From NCBI GenBank assembly GCA_019649035.1, contig BMAT01013039.1:207299-248978 (forward strand): a stretch of 41,680 bases of DNA, given 5' to 3'. This document shows positions 10,337-21,060 of this stretch, piece by piece. Positions within the stretch are counted from its first letter, which is position 1; each line of letters opens with the position of its first letter. The stretch is from Elysia marginata (taxonomy: Eukaryota; Mollusca; Gastropoda; Plakobranchidae). The translations under genes and the position numbers were made by a program. The notes under the pieces were generated by a model that saw only the letters and a program-made list of their open reading frames with translations, was not told the origin of the DNA and made no database searches.

Positions 10337-11541
10337 GTTAATTGCAATTTGCACAGAGTGACGATGTAGCAATTAACGCCAAATATAACGGCGTATTAAT
10401 TGTTACAGAGTGACAATGTAACAATTAACGTTGCACTAATTGCACCGAGTAATGGGATCTAAATTTAGAACTGGGCATTTAGTAGGGCAATCTGATTGGC
10501 TGCCACCGTCAGTGACAGTCGTGACTCTGATATCTCATTCAAGACTTGGCTTGCTCCTGCTTGAGTGCTTCCATCTCAATTTAATTCAATCTCTCCTTTT
10601 CTCTCTCACTTCCCCTCGTCTCACTTTCTCTCTTGATCTTGGTCTGGTTTCTTAACTTCATCTTCCTTTCTCTCTTTCTTGATTGTGACCTAGCTTCTTC
10701 TTCTCGCTCTCTCTCTCTCTCTCTCCAGCGATATACCATTCTAGAATCTAGGTTCTAGCGTTGGTTGGTTGTTTGAATTTTAATGTCTCTTAGATTCTAG
10801 AGCCAGACCTAATTAATCTGGAACTTTGTTCTCCCTTGAGTAAGAAATCTGGATTTTAAAGGGCGTTTTTTCTGTGTCTCCTGATCTATCCAAAAGTCTC
10901 TTCTACCTACTTATCACAATTATTCTCTCTCTCTCTCTCTCCTGGTCTCTATCTCGTTCTCTCTCTTTTTCTATCTCTTTCGCTCACTTTTTCTTTCTAT
11001 CTATCAATCTAGTTTAGATCCAAAATGAAGGCCTTGTTTCTCATCTTATTGTCTAAGTTGCTCTGATTATAAAGACATGTATAAAAGTAAAATTTATGGG
11101 TCTCATGCCTATTTTTGAAGTGTTCAAGAAAGCCTGTCTACAAATTTCTGTGCAGTCGAATGTGGTTTCAAAATCATGCTAATGAAAACTTTAGTTAGCA
11201 AGTAAAGGCAAAAAATTGTAAAACGAGACGACACAAAAAATCACCATGTAGCATAGCCGACATAAGACATGAATCAAAACTTTAAGGCTTTGAAAAACAA
11301 CATTTTCCATATATGCAGGTTTCCACCTTGTAACTGTAAGGATGGATCTGGTGGACTAACGATGAAGTGGTAGAATGAAACAAACTTACAAAGAACTGAG
11401 ACATATGTATACGCGACAGTGACAAGACAAATTTTTGTTTTGAATCTTTGCCTTCAGGGGCAGAAGAGTTCCTCTCACTCTGTAGCAATTAACGGCCTAT
11501 TGATTGATTGATTGTTACATCGTCACTCTGTAGCAATTAAC
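10337..11541. mobile_element. Foldback element, copy 2
   Basis: Second copy of the element at 4063-5185. Left units begin at 10337 and about 10395 (ATTAATTGTTAC, AGAGTGACAAT, GTAACAATTAAC); the right end has GTAGCAATTAAC at 11482 and 11530. Shared interior strings include GGGCAATCTGATTGGC, GTGACTCTGA, AAAATTTATGGG, and TTTCAAAATCAT.CTAATGAAAA. The two copies align along their whole length, with small indels, at roughly four bases in five. A CT-rich tract lies at about 10560-10990. Confidence 0.8.
10707..10940. repeat. CT-rich stretch with (CT)n runs
   Basis: Short (CT)n runs near 10707-10727 and 10923-10940 inside foldback copy 2. The other copy has a comparable CT-rich interior. Confidence 0.7.
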
Positions 11542-12463
11542 ACTCCCAATAATTATAGCGGCTCCCCTCTGCGTAAATGCTCCCCAAATCAATGTTGAGG
11601 ACATCAAGGTAGATCTAGATGATCCCAGTGCAAGAATTACAAAAGTGAATCATTAAATGATTATGATACTGTATAGATCTACATGTATATAAATGAACTG
11701 ACTTACTGAGTAGCCATACTATCGTAGTAGTCTACTTACTAAAATAGATAAACAGTAACAACACTATAGACTACACTCTAGCCCAAAATTCCAATAACTC
11801 TACAACTAGAAAACATTTTAAAAGTATAATATACTAGTCACAGCTAGCGATTCCGCGATAATGGTCATCCTTTTGTCACGATTACATTTTAGATAAAGTG
11901 TACAAATTCTCATTTTTTCCCAATGTAGGTGTGTAACTTCCGTCTGAGTGTAAAAGTTTTCAGACTGTAGTTTAAATTCTGGAAAAAAATAAAAATTAAT
12001 ATAAAAGATTAACTTTTTATTTTAGAGATACCAGTAATAGCTTGAAATCTTGTTTGTTAGATAAAGAGAGTAACAAAGGGTCTACAAATTTTTTCTTCTC
12101 CATACCCTGTCCTTAACCCCTTCAATGCCTCTATATATATACCCTAAAGTGCCAAGAGGATCGTTGCGTGAGCTGCCTGAAGCCATGTTTACAAAACAAA
12201 CTTATCACAAAAAATGCAAAGATGGCTGCTTCAAATTTCCTGGAAATGGTCTAAGGGACATCACCCAACAGTTTGAAACAGGTTTCAAGCCTTAACTCTC
12301 TTAGGCGTCCCAAACAGTTATGTTGTCATATGCCCGGAACTGTTGGGGGCACATGGCACTCTAGAGACATGTATAGGCCCAGAACAGTTGCGGGCCAGGC
12401 ACTCAACGGGTTAAAATGAAATTCTTTTCCTTTCTTTTTCCATTTGCTGGTCGATCTTTGCAG
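11542..12463. other. DNA upstream of the first identified POLR1F exon
   Basis: AT-rich; contains the TTAA-flanked MITE at 12117-12410. No N-terminal POLR1F exon recognised. Confidence 0.5.
12117..12410. mobile_element. piggyBac-type MITE flanked by TTAA
   Basis: TTAA at 12113-12116 is followed by CCCCTTCAATGCC; the right end reads GGCACTCAACGGG and then TTAA at 12411-12414. The 13-base ends are inverted repeats with three mismatches, start CCC and end GGG, and are flanked by the same TTAA, the hallmark of piggyBac insertion. Length is 294 bp with no reading frame for a transposase. The inside repeats GAACTGTTGGGGGCACATGG- and GAACAGTTGCGGGCCAGGC-like segments. Confidence 0.72.
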
Positions 12464-12614
12464 ACTTGAGGGTGCCTTGCTGGATGTGAAGAACCTGAAG
12501 GTTGTGGGTCAGCGCCATCTTGTGGTGGAGGGATATATCAGTCTAGAAGTGGAAGCAGACTTCACTGTTTTCTGTCCGCAACCAGGACTTATATTAGAGG
12601 GAGTTATTAACAAA
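12464..12614 (+). CDS. POLR1F: POLR1F exon (N-terminal side of OB fold)
   Basis: Acceptor TTTGCAG|A, donor AACAAA|GTAAG; 151 nt. The first base completes a codon begun on a missing upstream exon. Encodes LEGALLDVKNLKVVG through EADFTVFCPQPG to EGVINK. Confidence 0.88.
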
Positions 12615-14664
12615 GTAAGATAGATTAGATATGAAACTGAAATCAAGCAGCATACATTTTTCCTAATAAGGGTTGATTTTGTCCCATATATTATTAGTGT
12701 GTCTTTAATCAGGGCAAATTGTTCAGATGTGACATTTTTAACATTCCAAATTCCCTTAACTTAGTGACCTGGTTATTTCACTGAAAGTTAAATTTTGAGA
12801 CGTACATATAAAAATAAAAGCAATAATGTGAGCTTTTTTTTCAATCATTTGTTTTTATATTGTGCATTTTTTTTTTTAGATGAAAAATGAACTTTTCAGT
12901 GTCATCTAAGAACATCGTGCTTGCTTTTCATTTGCTCACAACAGTGGATATTTATCCCCTGCCCCCCCTCCCCCCATCTTTTTGTTTTCAGCAAAGTTAC
13001 AGTCACCTGGGATGCCTTGTCCTTGGCATCTTCAACGCTTCACTCTCGATTCCTTCAAGCAGAGAACTGATACCGCAGGTCGGAGATGTGGTCTCCTTTG
13101 TAGTGACAGAGGTGGTGGTAGACGGAGAGATAATGTTTATGAGAGGCTCTCTGGAAAGGTGATTTTTATTTTGAGTTTTAACTTTTGTCAAATACAGCAG
13201 AATCTGGATAAAATCAAAACTTAGAGACTGAAAAAATGTTTTGAAAAACTAGAGATGACTTTAACCATTACAAGAGTACAAAGAAATGTTCAACGTGGGA
13301 CTACCAAATGAAGTTGACTTAAAGCCAGAGTTTCCCTCTAAAGACGTTGACTTTTAGTGGATTCCACTGCACATGTACAGTAGAATGATGCCTCCCAAAC
13401 TGAGATTTTATAGATTAAAATTCTCATGACATGAGGTTCTGGAAATGTTATGTTTTTATTTTACCCCATAGCTTTGCCTAAGTGAACTCATAATACAAAG
13501 CCAGTAATGTTCAATTATCTTGACTCAAAGTCTGCATGTATAGAGGGAGGAGAGGAGGAAGGTGCTCCAAGAGTCGGGCAGAAAATAAGTGTAATGGACC
13601 TGGGATCGAAGTAGTTTCTCTAAAAAATTCAGGAGGTTTGTTGACCTGAAGCCAAGGTCTGTTGAAAGTAAGGTCTCTATGGAGCACATGTGTAGCCCAA
13701 AACAAGAAAAATGAGAAACTTCTTCATAATTTAATTTGTAATTTATTTTTAAATACATAGAAAAATAGAAGAAATGCATGTAGTATAAATGTAAAGAGAG
13801 TTTAAAAAAAAAAAATTCTACTAAGAGCTGCATGCTGCGAGTTTTTGCAATGTTAGAACTTAACTCTCAATGCTGCATTGCAATATCTTGGTTCTCACTT
13901 TCTCTCACCTATAGCTATATCAATGGAAACATGACTAAATTACCAGAAATATAGGCTAAAAAGACTCACTATTAGATTCAGTTTTACTTCTGATTTGTAA
14001 AAAGAAGGTGGGTTTAACATTAGTTTGTTCCTAAAGTTAAATGTCTATTGCAATTTTTGACTCATCCACCTTCGTCACTAGACATATTTTACATATTTTA
14101 TGGGTGGGGGAAGAGTGGTAAACTAGTTATTTAGGTAATGCATAAATTTCTGTTTTCTTTTTCATTGTGCCAATGCAATCATGCGTTGAGCTGACTTTTT
14201 TTCATGTGAACAAACTTCTCACTTTTAATGCGGCAAAGACCTGAATAAATTTGTAAAATTGACAACAAGTCTAACTCATTTCAACCAGCTTCAATGTCAC
14301 ATAACTGTAATGTGATTTTGTTTACATTTTCAACGAATGTGATAGACCAAAATACTAACTCATAGGTTCCTTTATCTGTTGTTTTTTTTTCTTCTAAGTT
14401 TTTATGTTTTATTGTTTCACTTTCAGTATTATACGCCAAGCAGAGGCTCCAAAGCCACAACCAGCAGCAAGCATAAAAGCTGAGCCTTCAATGTCGCCAG
14501 TGAAACATGCCTCCGTTAAAATCGAGCCTCTTGAGAATGATACAGATGATGCGGAACAGATACCGCCGTCAGGGATAGTTGTCAAAACAGAAAACCACAG
14601 CACAGACTCTGAAAGTCCATCAAAGAGCAAGAAGAAAAAGAAAAAGAAGTCAAGAGAAAAGTAG
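12464..14664 (+). CDS. POLR1F: RNA polymerase I subunit RPA43, 3' part
   Basis: Three plus-strand exons join in frame: 12464-12614, 12992-13158, 14427-14664 (phases 2, 0, 2). The reading includes LKVVGQRHLVVEGYI, LEVEADFTVFCPQPG, LILEGVINK, SYSHLGCLVLGIFNASLS, GDVVSFVV and MFMRGSLES. These match the OB-fold half of animal RPA43 (EADF.VF.P..G..L.GIVNK, SHIGCLVHG.FNASIP, RGKL). RPA43 pairs with RPA14-type partners as the Pol I stalk and contacts RRN3/TIF-IA, so it acts in the nucleolus. The 79-residue tail is shorter than the vertebrate one and ends in a lysine run, KSKKKKKKKSREK, typical of the family. The tail contains IKAEP, VKIEP and VKTE, which fit the SUMO consensus. The N-terminal exon (about 100 residues in relatives) was not found. 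Confidence 0.9.
12615..12991 (+). other. POLR1F: POLR1F intron
   Basis: Short intron with GTAAG donor and pyrimidine-rich acceptor; nothing else seen. Confidence 0.85.
12992..13158 (+). CDS. POLR1F: POLR1F exon (OB fold core)
   Basis: Acceptor GTTTTCAG|CAAAG, donor GAAAG|GTGATT; 167 nt. Encodes QSYSHLGCLVLGIFNASLS through PQVGDVVSFVV to MFMRGSLE, the best-conserved block of RPA43. Confidence 0.92.
13159..14426 (+). other. POLR1F: POLR1F intron with a short MITE
   Basis: Contains the pogo-like inverted-repeat relic at 13195-13369 and otherwise AT-rich DNA. Confidence 0.8.
13195..13369. mobile_element. Short MITE-like relic, copy A
   Basis: Begins after TA with CAGCAGAATCTGGATAAAATC and ends GTGGATTCCACTG. 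The ends are roughly inverted (CAGTGGAATCC against CAGCAGAATC). A longer relative with CCGGAATCTGGATAAAGTC and CGGATTCCACT ends lies at 15103-15720. The end style resembles pogo/Tigger-type elements. Confidence 0.5.
14427..14664 (+). CDS. POLR1F: POLR1F last coding exon (basic, SUMO-motif tail)
   Basis: Acceptor CACTTTCAG|TATTAT, stop TAG at 14662-14664. Encodes SIIRQAEAPKP, then a low-complexity tail with IKAEP, VKIEP and VVKTE motifs, an acidic NDTDDAEQ stretch, and a terminal lysine run. Confidence 0.88.
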
Positions 14665-15102
14665 TAAAGGTGCATTATATTTTGATTTATCAGTGAAACA
14701 TTGGAAGTTATGTTCAAATTATCTATGGACTCAAAATGCTGATGCGTGGAACAGATTGTTAGTACCTGTAGCAGTGAGAATTCAATGTAGTAAACACAGC
14801 AGCTGGACTTTCAGTGTACAGGGATGAACATTTTCTGATTGGAATTGCGATTTTTTCACTTCATTAGTTTTTCTGACTTTACCTCCCACATTTCGGCAAT
14901 GGAAAAAAACTATTGAATAGATTTAAAAGCGTTATAGGAAAAAAAACGGCTTTAAAACTGAAAAATAACAATGGAGCCACTTATTTGTTATTTTAATGCT
15001 ATTGATTTAGCTGTCTATTTTTATATACCTTCAATACCAATTCCATACTCTCAAGTGCTGATGATGCTCTTTTGGGGGAAATATAGTACTTCTGAGCATT
15101 TT

Positions 15103-15720
15103 CAGAGTCCGGAATCTGGATAAAGTCAACACATCGGGACTGAAAAAAAAAGGGTTGGATTTAAGCGAGGTTGACTTTATCCAGTTTCAGGGGCAGGGGG
15201 GGGGTGCCGTAACACAGTGCAATTCAACAAGTGCAGTGTATGGTGGCCTAGGCTGGATGTAAATACAGGGATGGAATGTGTGGGTGAATAAATTTGTAAA
15301 ATTGACAACAAGACAGAAACATTGTGTTTGCGCAAAATTAAATTTGTTGAACTGGTGTGGCGAAGCGGGGAGGAGTGGGAGGGTCATCAGTGAACTGCCC
15401 CAATCAGCACCTGTCCAGCTGTACTAGCCCTCCCTTGCCAGGCCTGTGGGCCCAGGTAGGCGAGCATGCGCTGCACTCAGTATCTTGAATCATGAATGGA
15501 AACAAAGATCGCCCACCCACCCACATCTTTGTCTCTATTAAGACCCATCTAAAGTCTCTATATCTCTTTCCATCTGGCTATGAGTGTTGACTTTAAAAGA
15601 AACTAGATCCGAAGAGGTTGACTTAATGCGAAATAAAGTTACTTAAATTAAGAAGGAAAAAAATGGGACCTTTGCATGGTTTTGACTTTAACCCAGGGTC
15701 GCCTTCTCACGGATTCCACT
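15103..15720. mobile_element. MITE-like relic, copy B
   Basis: Left end CAGAGTCCGGAATCTGGATAAAGTC, right end CACGGATTCCACT. Internal repeats of GGTTGACTTTATCC and GAGGTTGACTTAATGCGA type words support a decayed inverted-repeat element. Shares its ends with 13195-13369. Confidence 0.5.
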
Positions 15721-16581
15721 AGTTTACTTTTAAAATCGTTTGATTATTTACTGTTTAGCAAATATATCTGTATGCTTGTAAGCCGTAACTTGTGGTGGTA
15801 GACAGGTCAAGAACATTTTTTTTTAAGTTTTCATAAATCTCAAGAAATTAATCTAATTATGAGCAGACTTAAAACTTGTTATTAGTTGCTGCTCACTTGC
15901 AAACTTGATTTTATATAGAACCTGTTTTATCTTGTAGGTTAAATAATGCCAGAAATAGATATACTTTGAAGCTCTGGCTAAGATTCGTTGGTACCAATTT
16001 ATTCACATCAGTTGTTAGGGGTTGGGATATTCTGAGGTCTTTTTAATTTTGGAGTTTGACATGTTTAAAAATGCTGTAGATTACCTTTAATTGACCAAAC
16101 CATTGAATATAAGACAACAGTGCTTAAATTTACCTTCTCTACTTTTTTCACATTGAGATAGACATTTGGAGACATGCTTTAGCAGATTGGTGGTGTATTG
16201 ATAACTGAAATACAAAATAAATACAAAGAGGAAAAATAAGGGGAGGTCAACAAGGCTAATACAACGTGTATTGACATTTTTTATGTCAATTGTTTTGTTT
16301 TTCATGGGAAACGACCTCGGGAGACATTTGTTCAGAGATTTGTTTTCATGTTCTTGGAAAAAAAAAGGGACTGCCTTAAAACAATATTTTTAATGAAACC
16401 ATAAATTGTTTGCTCTTTCTATCCCTTTTGTTTTATGTCTTTTTTAAGGAATTCAGTAGTCAGCATGTCAATTAACCATAAAAGACTAGGGAAAAGTTGA
16501 TATAAAAGGAATTGTATTTAAAAAAGTCAATGAAGTGGCTGTCAATGTAAGTGTACCATATTTTACTTGTGTTATTCAAAA

Positions 16582-16658
16582 TATATTCAGATCACCAATT
16601 TCATCCACCTCTTGTAAAAATATTACAAGAGCTGGATAAAATTGCTTATCTGAATATA
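16582..16658. repeat. 77-nt near-perfect hairpin
   Basis: Two 36-base arms, from TATATTCAGATCACCAATTT to CTCTTGTAA and back, separated by a five-base loop AAATA. Thirty-two of 36 positions pair, with four isolated mismatches. It may be a miRNA-type precursor or a tiny palindromic MITE; the sequence alone does not decide. Confidence 0.8.
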
Positions 16659-17638
16659 GTTTGTCTTTGATATACTGATATGTTGGAGATAAATTTTGTT
16701 TCTATAAGGTTTAAAATATCTGGACTGGACTACTCAAATTTGAACCTTTATTAAATTTTAATGGAAAATAAATTTTCTCAATTTGAAGAAGTATATTATC
16801 AATGTTTCTTCATTATTCGTTTTTATTAAGAGTGCAAAAAGAAAACCCCAAACAACTACTGCAAACTTGTAATCTTCAGGTATTTTTGTCTAGATATTCT
16901 CTCCACCACAAAGTATAAAATGTTCCATATTGATCCAAAAGTGTGTAGCTAAAACTGATCAAGCTGTATGCCAAAAAAAAAAAATTATGCCAGTATGCTA
17001 CATGTATTGGAAAATCTGCATAAAGTCTGGTACTGGAGCTTCAGTGCTGAAAATGGAAATGGTTTATCTAGTGCCAACAGCTGAGCAGCACAAAAGCAAA
17101 ACCAGAAGGTCTTTCAATTTCACAGTTTGGATAGCCTGTTAAAAGAAAAAAAAACCAAAGGCGACAATGTCAGGAAAACAATTTTAATGATATGCACAAA
17201 GGGCAATGAATCAAACTAAAATAACCATGTTCCTCTACACTTATATTTTTTTTTCTCATCCACTGAATAAAGCAGCAACAAATATGATGGTATTTTTACA
17301 TCTACATGTTAAGCCACACCAAAGACTCATTTTTACAGCTTTGTCATATTCCTTTAACAGCAGTGATGGCTAAAAACCAATGTGGTCATACATACAACAA
17401 ATCATAGTAATGCTAGTTGTACATACAGTAAAAGAAAGGAAATATTTGCTTGAAGTTTCATCACAACTTATGCCATAGGCTGGAAACTTGATATTTACAA
17501 AAAAAAATATAATAACACGCCAGGCCAAATCATTACAGTTTTCTGATATAGCTTGTATGAAAAAATACATGCATGTTATCATTCATTCTGAGCTAAGAAT
17601 GTACCTAAAAAAACGTAAGGGGCAGGACTTTAAAAACA

Positions 17639-17651
17639 GAAGCATTTGAAA
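17639..17651. repeat. SINE target duplication, left copy
   Basis: GAAGCATTTGAAA, identical to 17885-17897. Confidence 0.9.
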
Positions 17652-17884
17652 TTGATTGAAGGGTATTTGTACAAGCCCAATTCCACTTCAGGGCTTAGTT
17701 CCCAATGACAATTTACGGGCTGCCACCCAGAGACTAGCGGGGATACCATGACTTAGCCTCAGCCGGTCACATTATACTGACACCGACCCAACCAGTAGGG
17801 GCTCTGACTGCTCGACTGTGTTTCGAACCCGCGACCTCTTGGCCACGGAGCGAAGCCACTACCAACTGAGCTATCTAGGCCCCC
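17652..17884 (-). mobile_element. tRNA-derived SINE with target site duplication
   Basis: On the minus strand it begins GGGGGCCTAGATAGCTCAGT, holds an A-box-like TAGCTCAGTTGGTAG and a B-box-like GGTTCGAAAC about 45 nt later, then a tRNA-unrelated body (GGTCGGTGTCAGTATAATGT, CTAGTCTCTGGGTGGCAGCC). It is flanked by a perfect 13-bp duplication, GAAGCATTTGAAA, at 17639-17651 and 17885-17897. The body may belong to one of the conserved SINE-domain groups of invertebrates, but I cannot assign it. The 233-bp copy appears full length. Confidence 0.9.
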
Positions 17885-17897
17885 GAAGCATTTGAAA
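17885..17897. repeat. SINE target duplication, right copy
   Basis: GAAGCATTTGAAA, identical to 17639-17651. Confidence 0.9.
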
Positions 17898-20837
17898 AGC
17901 CTTCAACAAGCCACCTAATCAATTCAGATTTTGCATTTTTTATCTTCAGTGCAAGTGCTTTATATTGACGAACTTACCGAGTATCTGCTTATTTTTTTTT
18001 AAAGATAAATTGTGAATTTTTGGTGGAACTCAAAAGGCAGTTCATCAAGATGAATTATTTGAGTAAACACATGAAAATGTTGAAATCAAAATATATAGTA
18101 GTTTTAAAAAATATTATCAGTGGGCAATAATGAAATCTAAAGAAATAAAAGATGTTACAATTCTTACATAAAATAAGCATTTTTTCACTTTCAGTCCGCA
18201 TATTTTAAAAATGAATAGCTCAATTTGCTTAACAGTACTTGCTCCAGGCAGTATGAGCAAAGTCCTCAAGTTATCTAATACTTTGGTATGAGTGAGTCTA
18301 TCATTATCTCATTAACCCATCCTCCCCCCCACACGCACACAAACATAGCTTTTAGTCTCAACCTGTCTCCATCTAGATCTGGGAAGAAAATATTACATTT
18401 AATTAAAAGTTCAAACAAAAACCAAACCAAGACTCACATACAGTTCAGTCGATAACATCTTGAACCTGGTGCATACATGTAATTCAAGTACAAATTCATT
18501 TGCTTAATTTGAACTATATTGAGCTTACTAATTTTATCCTCTTTTAGTAATGTATACATGTACTTAAAATTCAAAGTTAAATTTTGTTACCACAGGGTTT
18601 AAAACTTTGAAACTGGACTGTATTAATTTTAAAACTAAGCCTTTTATTTTCTTTTTAGTTGTCAATTTAATTGAAAAATGGCGCAGGTTTATGACTAAAA
18701 CTGAAATGAAAGATGAACTCTGGAAAGAGCAGTTCATATTCAATGATAAGACATTGTTTTAACCAGATCCTATGACACTCGCAAAAAAACTACACAGAAT
18801 TTTCTAAAGCTGTTTTTTCTTTAAGATTTTCTCTTTTTTGCACAAAAAGCAAAATCATCCTCTGTTTGTGATGAAAAATGCAATCTCTCTGCAAGAGTTT
18901 TCGATTAACTTTGCAATGTAGGGCCTACTTTGATTTCCATGCTGTTGAGTGTTGTACTTTACGTCCCAGTTCATTAGAAATTGTAAACATGCATGGATGA
19001 CATGCAGATGTTTTGTTTAATTTTGTTGTATTAGTTTTCACGGAGCCTATCTTTCAAAAATATTTAGAGGGAATATGTCACCATTTGTTTGTTTCATAGA
19101 GAGGGGTATCATCCATTGGTTGACAACTTGCTACTGCTGTTTATACAATGAATTAGGTTTTGTCATTTGCAAAACAGTTATTTGTAACAGCGGAAATAGA
19201 ATTCTATGCACATGAATTTTTGTGGACTGCCCAAATCTGTTTGTTTTATCAGGAGTGTGGGTTAAAGCCGGGTTCTATAATAAGAGAAAATAAGAGAGCA
19301 CTCTGAGACCTTTAAAAGTTCAGGCACTAACATGGGGAAAGGATTTTATAATTATTGTTGCCTTTCTAGTTTAAGGTCTAGAAACTGTATGCCAGTATCA
19401 TCAACACAAGAAAAAGTTAGGGTATTATTATTATTCATTTCAAACCTAAACTGTGCATAATGGACCATGTTAGATACACACACACACAAAATCAAATTGT
19501 TCCAACATTTTAATGTTGATCACATTTTAAAAAAATGTTTGAAATTGCTAAATTTAAGTTTAACATTAACAGAAAGCTGCGAACGAATGTTCTTGTAAAC
19601 TAAAGGGAGATAAAAGAAAGGAAAATGTGGTATCGATTTTCCGGTGCTCCTATTCCTAAAGCAAAGGTTCATGTACAATGGAGTTGACTGTAAGTGTAAC
19701 AAATTAGCAGCAGACAGTACCTGAATTTCATTATTTATCACTTCCCCTTCCCCATCTTTTTAAAGTACACTGTAAGAGTGTTAGTTTTTCCTCTATCCAC
19801 TTTGACTTTAGATTGTCATGTTTAGGTAAGAAAAAAATCTGCAAATACCAATGCAGTAGTGCTCAACCACAGCACTCGCTGCAACGGGACCATCCCCACA
19901 GCGGGGCATTGAACGAATCCCTATTTTTTTCTATATATATTGTATGTCTATTAGTATTACCGATGCATGGTTTTAGCAGGGCAGGGACAGTGTTGAGAAA
20001 TTGAGCGAGCTTTATTAAAATTAGCATACAGAGATGCTTCTATGGCCTGATAAAAATACCTGAACTTTTTAAAATGCTAACCGTTCACATTGCGGCACGG
20101 CAAATTAGAAGTACAATTACTAAATAAAGACACCAACTGATCAAGGATAAGACGATGCCGGAACTCTCTTAAATGCCGGAGGATAAGAATAATGCAAAAA
20201 ACCCTTCCATAATTTTGCAGGGCTTCAGGTGCAAAAAAATCTTGTTGTGGTCATGTTCTTACTTCTTCTGTATATATGCATCAGTGTTGTCATACACATT
20301 TGAAAATGGTAAAATACCGGTACTGAGGCAGAAAATTTTACAAGCACACAAATTGTGACAGCAATCATATTTCAGTGATTTTAGTTTTCGACCAGGTTAT
20401 CACTTGTAGGTTTTATTTTTGTCAGCTCCCGCCACTAGGATTACATCCTTTAAAAAAAACAGCAAAACAAACAAACAACAGGAGCAGCCGAAATTTTTAA
20501 AAAATTGTAACCCTGAGATTCATGAAACTGAAAGATTTACTTTCATAGTTTTCTTTTCCCATGGTTAAAGTATAAACAATATTAATTATAAATAAAATTC
20601 TTTTGTAGCTAAGATGCATGCAGTCTTTTTTTTTTGTTTTATTATACATGTACCTAGAGGCTTGTCACTGTCAGAGGCAAAAATGGCTAGCATACCTTTA
20701 CCACTTATACCAGTGATCTTTATCCAATTATCAAGCTTGATTTGATTTCAGCTTGGTCCTTTATTCGTTAGAACCAATTGATAACAATTTGTAAGAAGCT
20801 TGAATTTAAAAATTAAAGTAAGAAGTAAAGTTGAGGT

Positions 20838-21060
20838 TTTTTATATATTGCGCCTTATCCACTAAATGCTTTAAGTACCTTAACATGGGTTTCCCAACAG
20901 GTTTTAAGTACCAACCAAATAGCCCTCTGAATTCACAGAGCAGCAGCTATTGTAGCGCTTTACTCTGGCATACTGAGAAGATCTTTCACTGCCCATAGCC
21001 GGGTACTCATTTAGCGCCTGAGTGTGGCAAAGAAATAGCCTGTCTCAAGGACTTAATTTC
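20838..21060. repeat. Possible decayed interspersed repeat
   Basis: Words such as TATATTGCGCCTTATCCA, TAGCGCTTTACT and GCCGGGTACTCATTTAGCGCC resemble a short repeat style common in invertebrate genomes. Ends are not clear. Confidence 0.35.

Noticed and set aside
17800..17884. A genuine tRNA gene
   Set aside because: The tRNA-like start continues into a SINE body and is bounded by a target duplication; the acceptor stem does not close.
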